Source: DTU018 sp029550685 (GTDB lineage: Bacteria; Bacillota; Syntrophomonadia; Syntrophomonadales; Syntrophomonadaceae). Taken from it: a stretch of DNA of 14,950 nucleotides. This document shows, in pieces, positions 1-6,680 of the stretch. The stretch is from positions 1 to 14,950 of the forward strand of contig DAONVO010000055.1 of assembly GCA_035412805.1 (NCBI GenBank), read 5' to 3'. Under the pieces are notes generated by a model. That model saw only the letters and a list, made by a program, of their open reading frames with translations, was not told where the DNA came from and did no database searches. The position numbers and the translations under genes were made by a program. Position 1 is the first letter of the stretch. Each line of letters opens with the position of its first letter.

Positions 1-707
1 GAGCCTTTACGGGAGCACGCAAAGGCGGGAAAATGGGCAAATTTGAGTTAGCCAACCGGGGTACAATTTTTCTGGATGAGATCGGTGAAATGCCTTGGGC
101 TATGCAGGCTAAGCTTTTGAGGGTATTGCAGGAAAAAGAAATCGAAAGAGTAGGTGATAATAGACCTAGAAGTGTGGATGTACGAATTATATCAGCTACC
201 AATGCAGACCTGGAACAGCTGGTAGCAGCCAATAAATTTCGCCATGATCTGTACTACCGGTTAAACGTGGTTAAACTATACATACCACCGTTGAGGGAGC
301 GCAAACAGGATGTCATACCTCTGGCAGAACATTTTATAAAGAAGTTAAATGCCCAACTGGGACAGAATGTCTATGGCATATCGGATGCAGCCAAAAAGTT
401 ACTGGTGGAGTATGATTGGCCGGGAAATGTGCGTGAACTTGGCAATGTACTGGAGATGGCCATGAACTTTTGCCAGAGCTCCGAGATAACTCCGGAAGAT
501 CTTCCCCTGTATATTCGCAAGAATGCCTGCCCACCTTCAGATTACCGTGAAGCTATGGAACAAGCGGAAAGACAGATCATTATGCAGACCCTGGATATAG
601 TGGGAACAAACCGGGAGGAGGCAGCTCGAAGACTGGGAATATCCCGGGCTACCTTATTTCGACTGTTGAAAAAGCACAATCTGATTCATTATCAAGGTAA
701 GCCATGA
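1..707 (+). CDS. Sigma-54-dependent transcriptional regulator, C-terminal part (5' end outside window)
   Basis: ATP-driven activator that remodels sigma-54 RNA polymerase at -24/-12 promoters. The window opens inside the gene: reading from base 3 gives AFTGA, and the two preceding bases complete a glycine codon, so the sigma-54-contacting GAFTGA loop sits at the very edge. Walker B (GTIFLDEIGEMP) is at about 60-95, the arginine-finger segment FRHDLYYRLNV and the PPLRER sensor segment follow, then WPGNVREL (sensor II). A Fis-type helix-turn-helix (EEAARRLGISRATLFRLLKK) is encoded at about 606-690. The ATG at 33 lies inside the conserved AAA+ domain and is not the start. The N-terminal sensor (PAS, GAF or receiver) and Walker A are out of view, so the signal and targets are unknown. 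I saw no convincing sigma-54 promoter in the window. Confidence 0.95.
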   Translation, partial: AFTGARKGGKMGKFELANRGTIFLDEIGEMPWAMQAKLLRVLQEKEIERVGDNRPRSVDVRIISATNADLEQLVAANKFRHDLYYRLNVVKLYIPPLRERKQDVIPLAEHFIKKLNAQLGQNVYGISDAAKKLLVEYDWPGNVRELGNVLEMAMNFCQSSEITPEDLPLYIRKNACPPSDYREAMEQAERQIIMQTLDIVGTNREEAARRLGISRATLFRLLKKHNLIHYQGKP

Positions 708-806
708 TCGGGTTATGCTACAGCAATGCCCCTGAGGTGCAGCCCGTGATGAATGAAAAATTTTAAGCCTGTCATCGGCGTACTTCGCTCTAACCGTGAT
801 TATTAA

Positions 807-830
807 CGGGGCGATGCCCATATCGCCCCG
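807..830. terminator. Perfect 9-bp GC-rich hairpin between convergent genes
   Basis: CGGGGCGAT (807-815) pairs perfectly with ATCGCCCCG (822-830) around a 6-base loop. It lies between the end of the sigma-54 regulator and the 3' end of the minus-strand kinase remnant, where a bidirectional terminator is expected. Neither side has a good T-run (CTGATACT on the plus side), so it may instead be an RNA-stabilising hairpin. Confidence 0.5.
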
Positions 831-846
831 CTGATACTTCCCAGCA

Positions 847-1422
847 TCAGGCCAGGGGCAGGGATACATAAAATGTGTTACCTGATTCAGCCTGGCTATC
901 CGCCCAAATCTTTCCGTTATGCATATTAACAATGTTTTGGGCTATAGCCAATCCGAGACCAAAACTTTCATGCCCACTTCTTGATTCATCACAACGGTAA
1001 AAGCGCAGGAATATTTTATCCAGTTCCTTCCTGGGAATAGGAGCACCTTCATTAAATACTTTCAACACCGCTCGCCTTCGCTCCGACTCCTTAAGGTCAA
1101 CTCTGATTACCCCTTTCTCGGGACAGTATTTACTGGTATTATCTAGAAGAATATGCACCAGCCTCTGCAGTTCTTCCCTGTCGCCCATTACCATTAAACC
1201 ATCTTGAACATGATAGACCAGTTTTTTCTTGGCATCAAAGATGATGGGCTCATACACCAGGATCGCATTGGTCACAATATCACTAAAATCTATTTTGCTA
1301 AATAAGGGCACTTTTTCCATGCTGTCCGATTTGGCCAGCACCAACATATCTTCCACCAGCTTTTTCATATGAATAGCCTCGGCCTTAATATGTTCTATGC
1401 GCCGGGCGATCTTTTTATCAGC
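847..1422 (-). pseudogene. Sensor histidine kinase remnant lacking sensor domain and phospho-accepting histidine
   Basis: Remnant of a two-component sensor kinase. What is left starts in the second helix of the dimerisation domain (ARRIEHIKAEAIHMKKLVEDM) and runs through the whole HATPase_c domain: N-box LLDNTSKY, F-box RFYRCDESRSG and the G2 box FGLGLAIAQNIV, ending naturally at a TGA (847-849). The transmembrane sensor and the H-box with the autophosphorylated histidine are missing, so it cannot act as a normal kinase. The frame stays open upstream through an unrelated fragment to about 1585, but the first in-frame start is a GTG at 1504-1506 with no convincing ribosome binding site. No partner response regulator is in view. 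Most likely a pseudogene; a stray ATP-binding protein is possible but unlikely. Confidence 0.8.
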
Positions 1423-1566
1423 CGTCGACAAAACATAAAAATCCCATTGTGACAAGTCAAGCGGGTTAAGAGTCGCCTGATCCTTGTGTTTTAGGACGCA
1501 AAACACATAGACGTCGGATTGGCGCTTTTTTTCTGCATCATATTCATTTGTAACGCTGTCCCAGCT
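1423..1566 (-). pseudogene. Internal fragment of an unidentified protein, fused in frame to the kinase remnant
   Basis: This stretch is open in the same minus-strand frame as the kinase remnant but is not kinase-like. It encodes WDSVTNEY, then RQSDVYVFCVLKHKDQAT and PLDLSQWDFYVLST. From memory this matches the C-terminal part of a widespread family of unknown function, with a pattern like WD..TN...R..DVYVF.LL.H.D.AT..PL...QW.FYVL.T. Both ends of that family are missing: the upstream side stops at an IS terminal repeat (about 1567), and the downstream side switches abruptly to kinase sequence near codon ST/ADKK (1422/1423). I read it as a recombination scar. The family name is uncertain; that it differs from the kinase is more certain. 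Confidence 0.55.
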
Positions 1567-2035
1567 GTACTGCCCCCCATTTTGTCAACACGGTTAGGCA
1601 ACATTTTGTAGAATACTCTGCTGGTAATATTCAGCCGGGGTTAAATATCCCAGAGCTGAATGAATACGGTGGTTGTTATAGAAATCTATGTAAGCCTCTA
1701 TTGAGGTAATCGCTTCACTGTACGTCTCGCACAGGTTATAGTAGAGTTCTTCTTCCTTGAGAGTACGGAAAAACCGTTCAATATGAGCATTATGTTCTGG
1801 TGTGGCATAGGCCGAATACAAAAGAGTTACGTCACAGGTGGATAATTCCTTAACAAATTTACGGCTGGTTGGCTGGCAGCCATTATCTACTTGCAGTATT
1901 AGTCCTTGATCCCTGGTTCCTTCAGGAAAACGATTTTTGACAGCTTTGTCAAAGGCAGCTAACCACTCATCGGTTCGGGATCGGGAGCTGATTTCATAGC
2001 CAACGATAGAACGATCATACCGGTCAATTTGATTA
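1567..2035 (-). mobile_element. Truncated IS3/IS481-type insertion sequence (one end only)
   Basis: The element begins at 1567 with TGTACTGCCCCCCATTTTGT, similar in form to the TGTACTG...CCC terminal repeats of IS150-like IS3-family elements. It continues through the 3' part of a minus-strand transposase gene. No matching inverted end or upstream orfA is visible on the other side; transposase similarity stops near 2035, where plus-strand-looking sequence takes over. The element is therefore deleted at its 5' end and cannot move by itself. Confidence 0.65.
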
Positions 2036-2130
2036 CTCTTATGATGACGAGGATAAAACCGTGAGCGAGGAAAGCCTTCGGATTGCCTTAGAATTGCTTG
2101 TTGAGACGTTTCTTGGATGATATGAATACT
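1594..2130 (-). pseudogene. Transposase (DDE, integrase core) C-terminal fragment
   Basis: The minus-strand frame is open from 2130 to the TAA at 1594-1596. The recognisable part reads DRYDRSIVGYEISSRSR, then QVDNGCQPTSRKFVKEL (second catalytic Asp region; SDNGSQFTS is usual), then HNAHIERFFRTLKEEE (catalytic Glu) and the typical ending FYNNHRIHSALGYLTPAEYY. The first catalytic Asp (WxTDxTY) and the helix-turn-helix part are absent, and the first roughly 30 codons (about 2035-2130) do not look like transposase. A TTG at 1819-1821 is the first start-like codon of the longest short frame but lies mid-domain. Non-functional fragment. Confidence 0.85.
2040..2120 (+). other. Possible C-terminal tail of an unidentified plus-strand gene
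   Basis: Reading from 2040 on the plus strand gives YDDEDKTVSE followed by an amphipathic helix-like stretch SLRIALELLVETFLG and a TGA at 2118-2120. It starts exactly where transposase similarity on the opposite strand ends, and its composition looks protein-like. It could be the last part of a gene whose body was replaced by the IS. No family is recognised and the stretch is short enough to be chance. Confidence 0.25.
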
Positions 2131-2279
2131 TTATTTCGCTCCTTATGTAAAGACTTATTTTGGATAACAGGTTTTAACTATACATACAAAGGTTCGACTA
2201 TTGCTATTTATTTCCTGCATAATTAAGGGAAATATACTAATATCTGCTATATATTAATTAGTATTGTAAACGTTAACGA
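2121..2279. other. AT-rich gap with one inverted repeat, no gene seen
   Basis: No frame here looks coding. The only structure found is an 8-bp perfect inverted repeat, ATACTAAT (2234-2241) and ATTAGTAT (2257-2264), separated by 15 bases. It could be a fragment of a promoter or operator region, or simply chance in AT-rich DNA. Confidence 0.4.
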
Positions 2280-2442
2280 CGAAGTGGTGACGAAGGAATT
2301 GACGGCATTTATAAGGAAGACCGCTTAGGCCTCGATATAATTATATTCAAGCAAAGCGTTAGGCCAGTTATGTGGGACGGCCAGAGATTCAGAAGTTTGT
2401 CGGAGTACCTATAGGGGAAATAGCGAAAAAGGTATATTTATT
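2280..2442 (+). pseudogene. mrr: Mrr-type restriction endonuclease catalytic core, frameshifted remnant
   Basis: Mrr-family type IV enzymes cut modified DNA. The catalytic core is readable only across three frames. From 2280: RSGDEGIDGIYKEDRLGLDII, matching the GxGDxGxDG active-site segment (IDG aspartate present). After a one-base shift, from 2348: QAKR (the QxK part of the PD-(D/E)xK site), a TAG at 2360-2362 where Mrr proteins usually carry Trp, then VGRPEIQKFVG and AKK. A second shift near 2430 gives KGIFI. Both catalytic halves are present, but two frameshifts, one stop, no N-terminal DNA-binding domain and no C-terminal tail make it dead. The left junction is close to 2279, the right one close to 2442. 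Confidence 0.75.
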
Positions 2443-2526
2443 GATCCTGAACCATACGCTCTACCAATCAAAGCCACACCCCTAGAGCTTTTCTATAGTG
2501 ACTTTGAGTCAGGCTGGTGCCAATGA
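2443..2526 (+). other. Open tail after the Mrr remnant, not Mrr-like
   Basis: In the last Mrr frame the reading continues as DPEPYALPIKATPLELF and then YSDFESGWCQ, with a TGA at 2524-2526. Mrr proteins would continue with something like TTSRF, so this tail probably belongs to another gene joined here. Its composition looks protein-like but I do not recognise it. Confidence 0.3.
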
Positions 2527-2589
2527 AGGGAAAGTACGTTATGATATAGGTAATTATTTTTGAAAGCAAATTAGGGGGAGGGGAACCTC

Positions 2590-3381
2590 ATGGAAGCGAT
2601 TAGTCTTCATCCGATCGGATACGTTATTTCGCCGGTATCTGAGCCGAAGGATATGCCGCCGGGCGGAGTAGCGGCGGAGATTGAGGTTTTGCCTCAGTAC
2701 CAGCCTGGCCTGCTGCGAGTGGAGGAGAATTCTCACCTATGGATTCAGTCTTGGTTTCATATGGCATCACGTGATCAACTGATCGCTCATCCCCGCGGAA
2801 ACCAGCATTTGCCCGAATATGGTGTATTTGCCATGCGATCGCCCGGACGCCCCAATCCCATTGCCCTATCTTTAACCAAATTAATAAAATTGGAGAACAA
2901 TAAGCTGTATGTAGAGCGTTTGGATGCGGTGAACGGTACTCCGGTTCTGGACATAAAACCTTATTTCGAAAACGATATTATCTTCTCACCCCGTACTCCA
3001 TATATCCCCGGTAAAACTCGCACCTCTCACCAGGATACATTATTACGCCAGGCTTTAGCTCATCACCAGGAAAAGTGCCCGTCTTTGTATTTGGCAGTGC
3101 GCATGGCATTGGTAGCCGATGAAGTCTTTGGCCATTTAAACAATCCTGAATTAATGATTAATGTAACCGGATCAGCTTGCCTGGCTGATACTATTCAAGG
3201 TTTAACTCGAGCACGGTTAGCTAATCCAGCCCGGTTTTTCTACGATTTTTCAACTTCTTTGCATCAGACCATTTGGACTATGAACGGCCGGGGAACTTTG
3301 ACTCTTACCTGGCTGGGCAACACTGACATTATGGAATGTGCTGATGAAGAACTGTTCAGCATGGATTTCAAACTGGATTAA
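2590..3381 (+). CDS. trmO: TrmO/TsaA-type tRNA methyltransferase with an FmdE-like C-terminal domain
   Basis: TrmO uses S-adenosylmethionine to N6-methylate threonylcarbamoyl-adenosine at position 37 of ANN-decoding tRNAs, a cytoplasmic step that tunes decoding. Residues 1-140 are the TsaA beta-barrel: IGYVISP near 9, SHLWIQSWFH at 48-57, the signature GVFAMRSPGRPNPIALS at 78-94 and LDAVNGTPVLDIKPY at 111-125. Residues about 150-245 differ from E. coli TrmO and resemble FmdE: HHQEKCPSLYLAVRMALVAD (158-177) aligns with FHGHxCPGLxxGYRMA, and SACLADTIQGLTRA (196-209) with DSCAVDAIQxLTG, although the HGH motif is degraded. The 263-residue length fits two domains. The start follows a very strong GGGGGAGGGGA. 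It stands alone between the fragment region and the dehydrogenase operon. The TrmO call is firm, the second domain probable. Confidence 0.9.
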   Translation: MEAISLHPIGYVISPVSEPKDMPPGGVAAEIEVLPQYQPGLLRVEENSHLWIQSWFHMASRDQLIAHPRGNQHLPEYGVFAMRSPGRPNPIALSLTKLIKLENNKLYVERLDAVNGTPVLDIKPYFENDIIFSPRTPYIPGKTRTSHQDTLLRQALAHHQEKCPSLYLAVRMALVADEVFGHLNNPELMINVTGSACLADTIQGLTRARLANPARFFYDFSTSLHQTIWTMNGRGTLTLTWLGNTDIMECADEELFSMDFKLD

Positions 3382-3500
3382 TTCCTCAACTACCTCTCAA
3401 CTTAGCTCACCCTTTTAGCAGGCAGTTAAATTTTTTACCACAAATTATTACAAACGTGATAGAATTATATCAAAACATAATATAGGGAAAGGATGATCGC

Positions 3501-4748
3501 ATGTTTGATTATCTAATGACGCCCGAACAGCTAAAACTTCGGGATGAAACCCGGGATTTTATAAAATCGCTGCCCCGGGAGTACATTCTGGACATGGATG
3601 CTGACAAGATTAAGTATCCAAAAGAATTCATGCAGGAAGCAGGGCGCCGCAATCTGATCGGTATCAGGGTGCCCAAAGAGTATGGCGGACGTGGGGGGCA
3701 ATGGCAGGATGACGTCATCGTAGCCGAGGAAATCTGCGTTCCGGGTTACATTTTCGGCTGTACCTGGGGTGTAACTGGGGATGTGGTAACGGAAGCCCTG
3801 GTTCATTTTGGAACGGAAGAGCAGAAGAAAAAGTATTTGCCCCCCATTTGCAAAGGTGAGAAGTTTGCAGCGGAGTGCTTAACTGAACCCCGGGGAGGGT
3901 CAGACTTTTTTGGAGCTACTACCATAGCCCGCCGTGATGGGGACGATTTCATTTTGAACGGGCAAAAGCGCTTTATTGTGGGCGGAGAAGGGGCCGATTA
4001 TTTCCTGGTCTATGCCAAAACTGATCCTGAGGCTCCTCCGCACAAATCAATTACCTGTTTTATGGTAGAAAGAGAAATGGGAGTGAAAACGGAATACTTG
4101 TACAACCTGATGGGATCGCGGGGAGGCGGAACCGCCCGGGTGGTATTCGAGGATGTACGAGTTCCCAAGGAAAATGTCATTGGCGAGATCAATGGAGCTT
4201 ATACCGTGTTTTCCCAGATGATGATTCCCGAGCGATTCGGGACGGCGGCCATGACCATCGGCGCTGCCCGGCCGGCTCTGGAAATAGCCACTGATTACAG
4301 CACCAAGCGCAAAGCTTTTGGCACCACCATAAAGAACTTCCAGGGGGTCAACTTTAAAATTGCGGATATGGTTATGAAGCTGGATACCTGCCGGGCTATG
4401 ATATACACCACTGCTCTGGCTATTGACAGTGGTAAGGTGAAGCCCAGCCGCTGCCGGCGCATGGCCTCTGAATGTAAACGGTTTGTTACTGAACAGTGCT
4501 GGGATGTGGCTAACCTGGCTATGCAGGTTATGGGGGGAATCGGATACACTGACGTTTATCCTATCGAGAAAATAGTACGGGATCTGCGCCTGTCCATGAT
4601 CTGGGTAGGTACGAATGAAGTCATGAACTTGATCATCCAACATGAGTGGTACAAGGAACGAGCAGAGGAGATTGCCTTGGGCAGCAAACGCGACAGCGAA
4701 TTAGATGCTTTTAGTGCCTTCGCAGAAGGAGAAAAAGTTTACGAGTAA
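3501..4748 (+). CDS. Acyl-CoA dehydrogenase, IVD/LCAD-like catalytic-base type
   Basis: Flavoenzyme that introduces the alpha-beta double bond into an acyl-CoA, passing electrons to electron-transfer flavoprotein. The 415 residues are somewhat longer than the usual 380. Seen in order: N-terminal helical domain, GIRVPKEYGGRGG (54-66), the FAD/substrate motif CLTEPRGGSDFFG (126-138), the beta domain, and TKRKAFGTTIKNFQGVNFKIADM (268-290) with VMGGIGYTDVYPIEKIVRD. The classic catalytic Glu of the Y-E-G-T motif is replaced: the segment reads IWVGTNEVM, with Val369. Instead Glu244 in IPERFGTA sits where isovaleryl- and long-chain dehydrogenases carry their base on helix G. The ATG follows AGGGAAAGGA. 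The CoA-transferase starts 22 bases downstream, so the pair is probably one operon. Substrate unknown; a branched or longer acyl chain is plausible. Confidence 0.93.
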   Translation: MFDYLMTPEQLKLRDETRDFIKSLPREYILDMDADKIKYPKEFMQEAGRRNLIGIRVPKEYGGRGGQWQDDVIVAEEICVPGYIFGCTWGVTGDVVTEALVHFGTEEQKKKYLPPICKGEKFAAECLTEPRGGSDFFGATTIARRDGDDFILNGQKRFIVGGEGADYFLVYAKTDPEAPPHKSITCFMVEREMGVKTEYLYNLMGSRGGGTARVVFEDVRVPKENVIGEINGAYTVFSQMMIPERFGTAAMTIGAARPALEIATDYSTKRKAFGTTIKNFQGVNFKIADMVMKLDTCRAMIYTTALAIDSGKVKPSRCRRMASECKRFVTEQCWDVANLAMQVMGGIGYTDVYPIEKIVRDLRLSMIWVGTNEVMNLIIQHEWYKERAEEIALGSKRDSELDAFSAFAEGEKVYE

Positions 4749-4770
4749 GCAATCGGGGAGGGGAGTTTAT

Positions 4771-6105
4771 ATGGAAAAAAAGTGGCAGGAAATTTATAAG
4801 AGCAAACTCATGTCGTCTGATGAAGCAGCCAAATTCATTAAAGACGGGATGCTGGTGGCTTCAGGATCCATAAATGCCCAGCCGGCAGAACTAACCAATG
4901 CTATTGGCCGCCGAATGGCATCAGGAGATTTGAAGAATGTGAGATTTCTTTGTTCATTGTCTGCCCGGCCTACGAACATGCATAATCCCGAGTATCTGGA
5001 AAAAATGATTGCCAACGGCAATATGATAGATGCCATGTATGCCGGGCCAATGGAGCGCTATTTCTTGGAACAGGGTTACTTTAATTATGTTCCCCATCGC
5101 CTGTTTGACGGCCCGATGATGACCGCCCGGGTAGGTCTGGATGCAGCGGTAATGGTGGTCTCACCCATGGACCAGCACGGTTTCGTCAGTACCGGTGTCA
5201 ATCCTGACTATGTATACGGTTTTATACGCCGCAACCCAGGATGCGTTATTATGGCAGAAGTAAATAAATATATGCCCCGTTCCTATGGGAACAATCATTT
5301 TCATATCTCAGAACTAAGTGCAGTTATAGAAAATGATCAGCCCCTGGTGGAACTTCCTAGTTTCCCCTTGACAGAAAAGGATGAAAAGATTGGCCAGTAT
5401 ATAGCCGAGAGAGTTCCCGATGGAGCTTGTTTGCAATTAGGTATAGGCAACATACCCAATGCGGTAGCCAAGTATTTGACCGACAAGAAGGACCTGGGGG
5501 TTCATTCGGAAATGCTGTGTGACAGCATGGTCGACCTTTATGAAGCGGGCGTAATAACTGGCGTCCACAAAAAGCTCATGCCCCGCAAATGGGTAGCCAG
5601 CTTTGCTTTCGGCACCAAACGTTTATATGATTTTGTTGCCGAAAACCCGTTAGTGGAAATGCACGACTCGGAATTCGTCAACGATCCCTATAATATCGGG
5701 CTGAATGATAATGTAGTGTCCATAAACTCCACCTTGGAGGTAGATCTGACCGGTCAGTGCTGTTCGGACGCTATTGGTAACCGGCAGTATTCAGGTGCCG
5801 GAGGACAAATGGACTTCATGGAAGGGGCTTGGCGCTCCAAAGGCGGACAGGCTTTCCTGGCCATGTATTCTACTTACGAGACCAAAGACGGGGAACTGCG
5901 CTCACGCATAGTTCCTTCTCTGCAGCCCAATGCTATGATAACTACTACCCGCAATGATGTGCAATACATTGTCACCGAATATGGAGTAGCCTGGCTGAAG
6001 GGCTTTAATCTCAGACAGAGAGCCGCGGCTTTAATCAAGGTTGCCCATCCTGACTTCAGAGATTGGCTGGAATTTGAGGCTCGCAAGTTGAATTACCTGC
6101 GCTAA
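4771..6105 (+). CDS. Acetyl-CoA hydrolase/transferase family CoA-transferase (4-hydroxybutyrate/butyrate:acetate type)
   Basis: Moves CoA between acyl-CoA and a free acid, commonly acetate, through a glutamyl-CoA thioester. The protein is 444 residues, typical of this family. Catalytic Glu247 lies in GVHSEMLCDSMVDLYEAG, matching the HxEM motif of 4-hydroxybutyrate CoA-transferase. QLGIGNIPNAVA (222-233) is the glycine loop before it, and NDNVVSINSTLEVDLTGQ (312-329) with GAGGQMDFMEGA (342-353) are the family's C-terminal signatures. The ATG at 4771 has GGGGAGGGGAG just upstream; an in-frame ATG at 4705 lies inside the preceding gene and has no such site. It follows the acyl-CoA dehydrogenase by 22 bases and precedes a terminator. 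It likely activates the dehydrogenase substrate or releases product. The exact acid is not determined. Confidence 0.92.
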   Translation: MEKKWQEIYKSKLMSSDEAAKFIKDGMLVASGSINAQPAELTNAIGRRMASGDLKNVRFLCSLSARPTNMHNPEYLEKMIANGNMIDAMYAGPMERYFLEQGYFNYVPHRLFDGPMMTARVGLDAAVMVVSPMDQHGFVSTGVNPDYVYGFIRRNPGCVIMAEVNKYMPRSYGNNHFHISELSAVIENDQPLVELPSFPLTEKDEKIGQYIAERVPDGACLQLGIGNIPNAVAKYLTDKKDLGVHSEMLCDSMVDLYEAGVITGVHKKLMPRKWVASFAFGTKRLYDFVAENPLVEMHDSEFVNDPYNIGLNDNVVSINSTLEVDLTGQCCSDAIGNRQYSGAGGQMDFMEGAWRSKGGQAFLAMYSTYETKDGELRSRIVPSLQPNAMITTTRNDVQYIVTEYGVAWLKGFNLRQRAAALIKVAHPDFRDWLEFEARKLNYLR

Positions 6106-6112
6106 ACAGAAC

Positions 6113-6138
6113 AGCGGGTGTCAGAAATGGCACCCGCT
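6113..6138. terminator. Bidirectional terminator between CoA-transferase and acetyltransferase genes
   Basis: AGCGGGTGTC (6113-6122) pairs with GGCACCCGCT (6129-6138), eight Watson-Crick pairs extended by a T-G and a C-G pair, loop AGAAAT. The plus side is followed by CTTGTT, and the minus-strand side by TGTTCTGTTT. It lies 7 bases after the CoA-transferase stop and 4 bases past the acetyltransferase stop, so it can end both converging transcripts. Confidence 0.85.
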
Positions 6139-6142
6139 CTTG

Positions 6143-6637
6143 TTAATCCAGTATTTTCTGAAAAGCTACCATATCCAGCAGTCGGCCGAACTTTTCCCCC
6201 ACCTGCCGGTAGCAGGCACATTGGCTGTAACCCTGGCGGGAAAACAGTTTAATGCTGGGCTGGTTTTCACCGCAGATTATTGCCACCAGCACATGAATAT
6301 CACGGGTACGAGCGAATTCCTCAATATGCTGCAGGCCCTGGCTGCCGATACCTTGGCCAACATAGTCAGGATGTAAATAGATGGTTACTTCTGCAGTGCG
6401 GTTATAGGCTTCCCGTTTATTGAAGTGAGTCAACAAAACATAACCGCAGACTACCTCATCATCAAGGATCGCAAAAGTCTGGTACCTGGGGTTATCGAAA
6501 AACACCATTTGGGCCATTTCTTCTTTGTTTGGAGGGATAATTTGAAAGGTGGCGGTGCTGTTCAGCACGTAGTAAGTATAAATATCATATATGTACGGTA
6601 AATGCTCAGGTTTAACAGCTTGAAAAGTAATATTCAT
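6143..6637 (-). CDS. GNAT-family N-acetyltransferase, phosphinothricin-acetyltransferase-like
   Basis: Transfers an acetyl group from acetyl-CoA to an amine substrate; cytoplasmic. The 164 residues match the family length. The N-terminus (VKPEHLPYIYDIYTYYVLNSTATF) resembles the phosphinothricin acetyltransferase subgroup, and acetyl-CoA-binding motif A reads AEVTIYLHPDYVGQGIGSQGL (82-102), with Q-G-I-G in the Q/RxxGxG/A loop. NQPSIKLFSRQGY (125-137) is motif B. The start is ATG at 6637 with AGGAGA eight bases upstream. It begins 43 bases after the rlmH stop on the same strand, so the two are probably co-transcribed. Four cysteines (64, 122, 140, 142), two in the C-terminal CAC motif, are notable but not a known metal site. 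The substrate cannot be told from sequence; herbicide resistance should not be assumed. Confidence 0.88.
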   Translation of the reverse strand: MNITFQAVKPEHLPYIYDIYTYYVLNSTATFQIIPPNKEEMAQMVFFDNPRYQTFAILDDEVVCGYVLLTHFNKREAYNRTAEVTIYLHPDYVGQGIGSQGLQHIEEFARTRDIHVLVAIICGENQPSIKLFSRQGYSQCACYRQVGEKFGRLLDMVAFQKILD

Positions 6638-6680
6638 TGTCAGTATCTCCTATGCCCAAGATTGCTTTTTAATTTATAAA

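Noticed and set aside
654..932. Minus-strand open frame over 654-932
   Set aside because: It overlaps the regulator 3' end and the kinase end in wrong frames and has no recognisable content.
847..1506. Functional histidine kinase gene starting at GTG 1506
   Set aside because: The phospho-accepting histidine and sensor are missing and the first residues belong to another family.
4047..4643. Long minus-strand open frame opposite the first dehydrogenase
   Set aside because: Shadow of a strongly supported plus-strand gene with no motif of its own.
4705..4770. Earlier in-frame ATG for the CoA-transferase
   Set aside because: It lies inside the upstream dehydrogenase gene, lacks a ribosome binding site, and its extra residues do not resemble the family; ATG 4771 has GGGGAGGGGAG.
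6127..6143. TGGCAC...TTGTT sigma-54 promoter-like sequence
   Set aside because: It is the descending arm of the terminator hairpin and the -12 element lacks GC.
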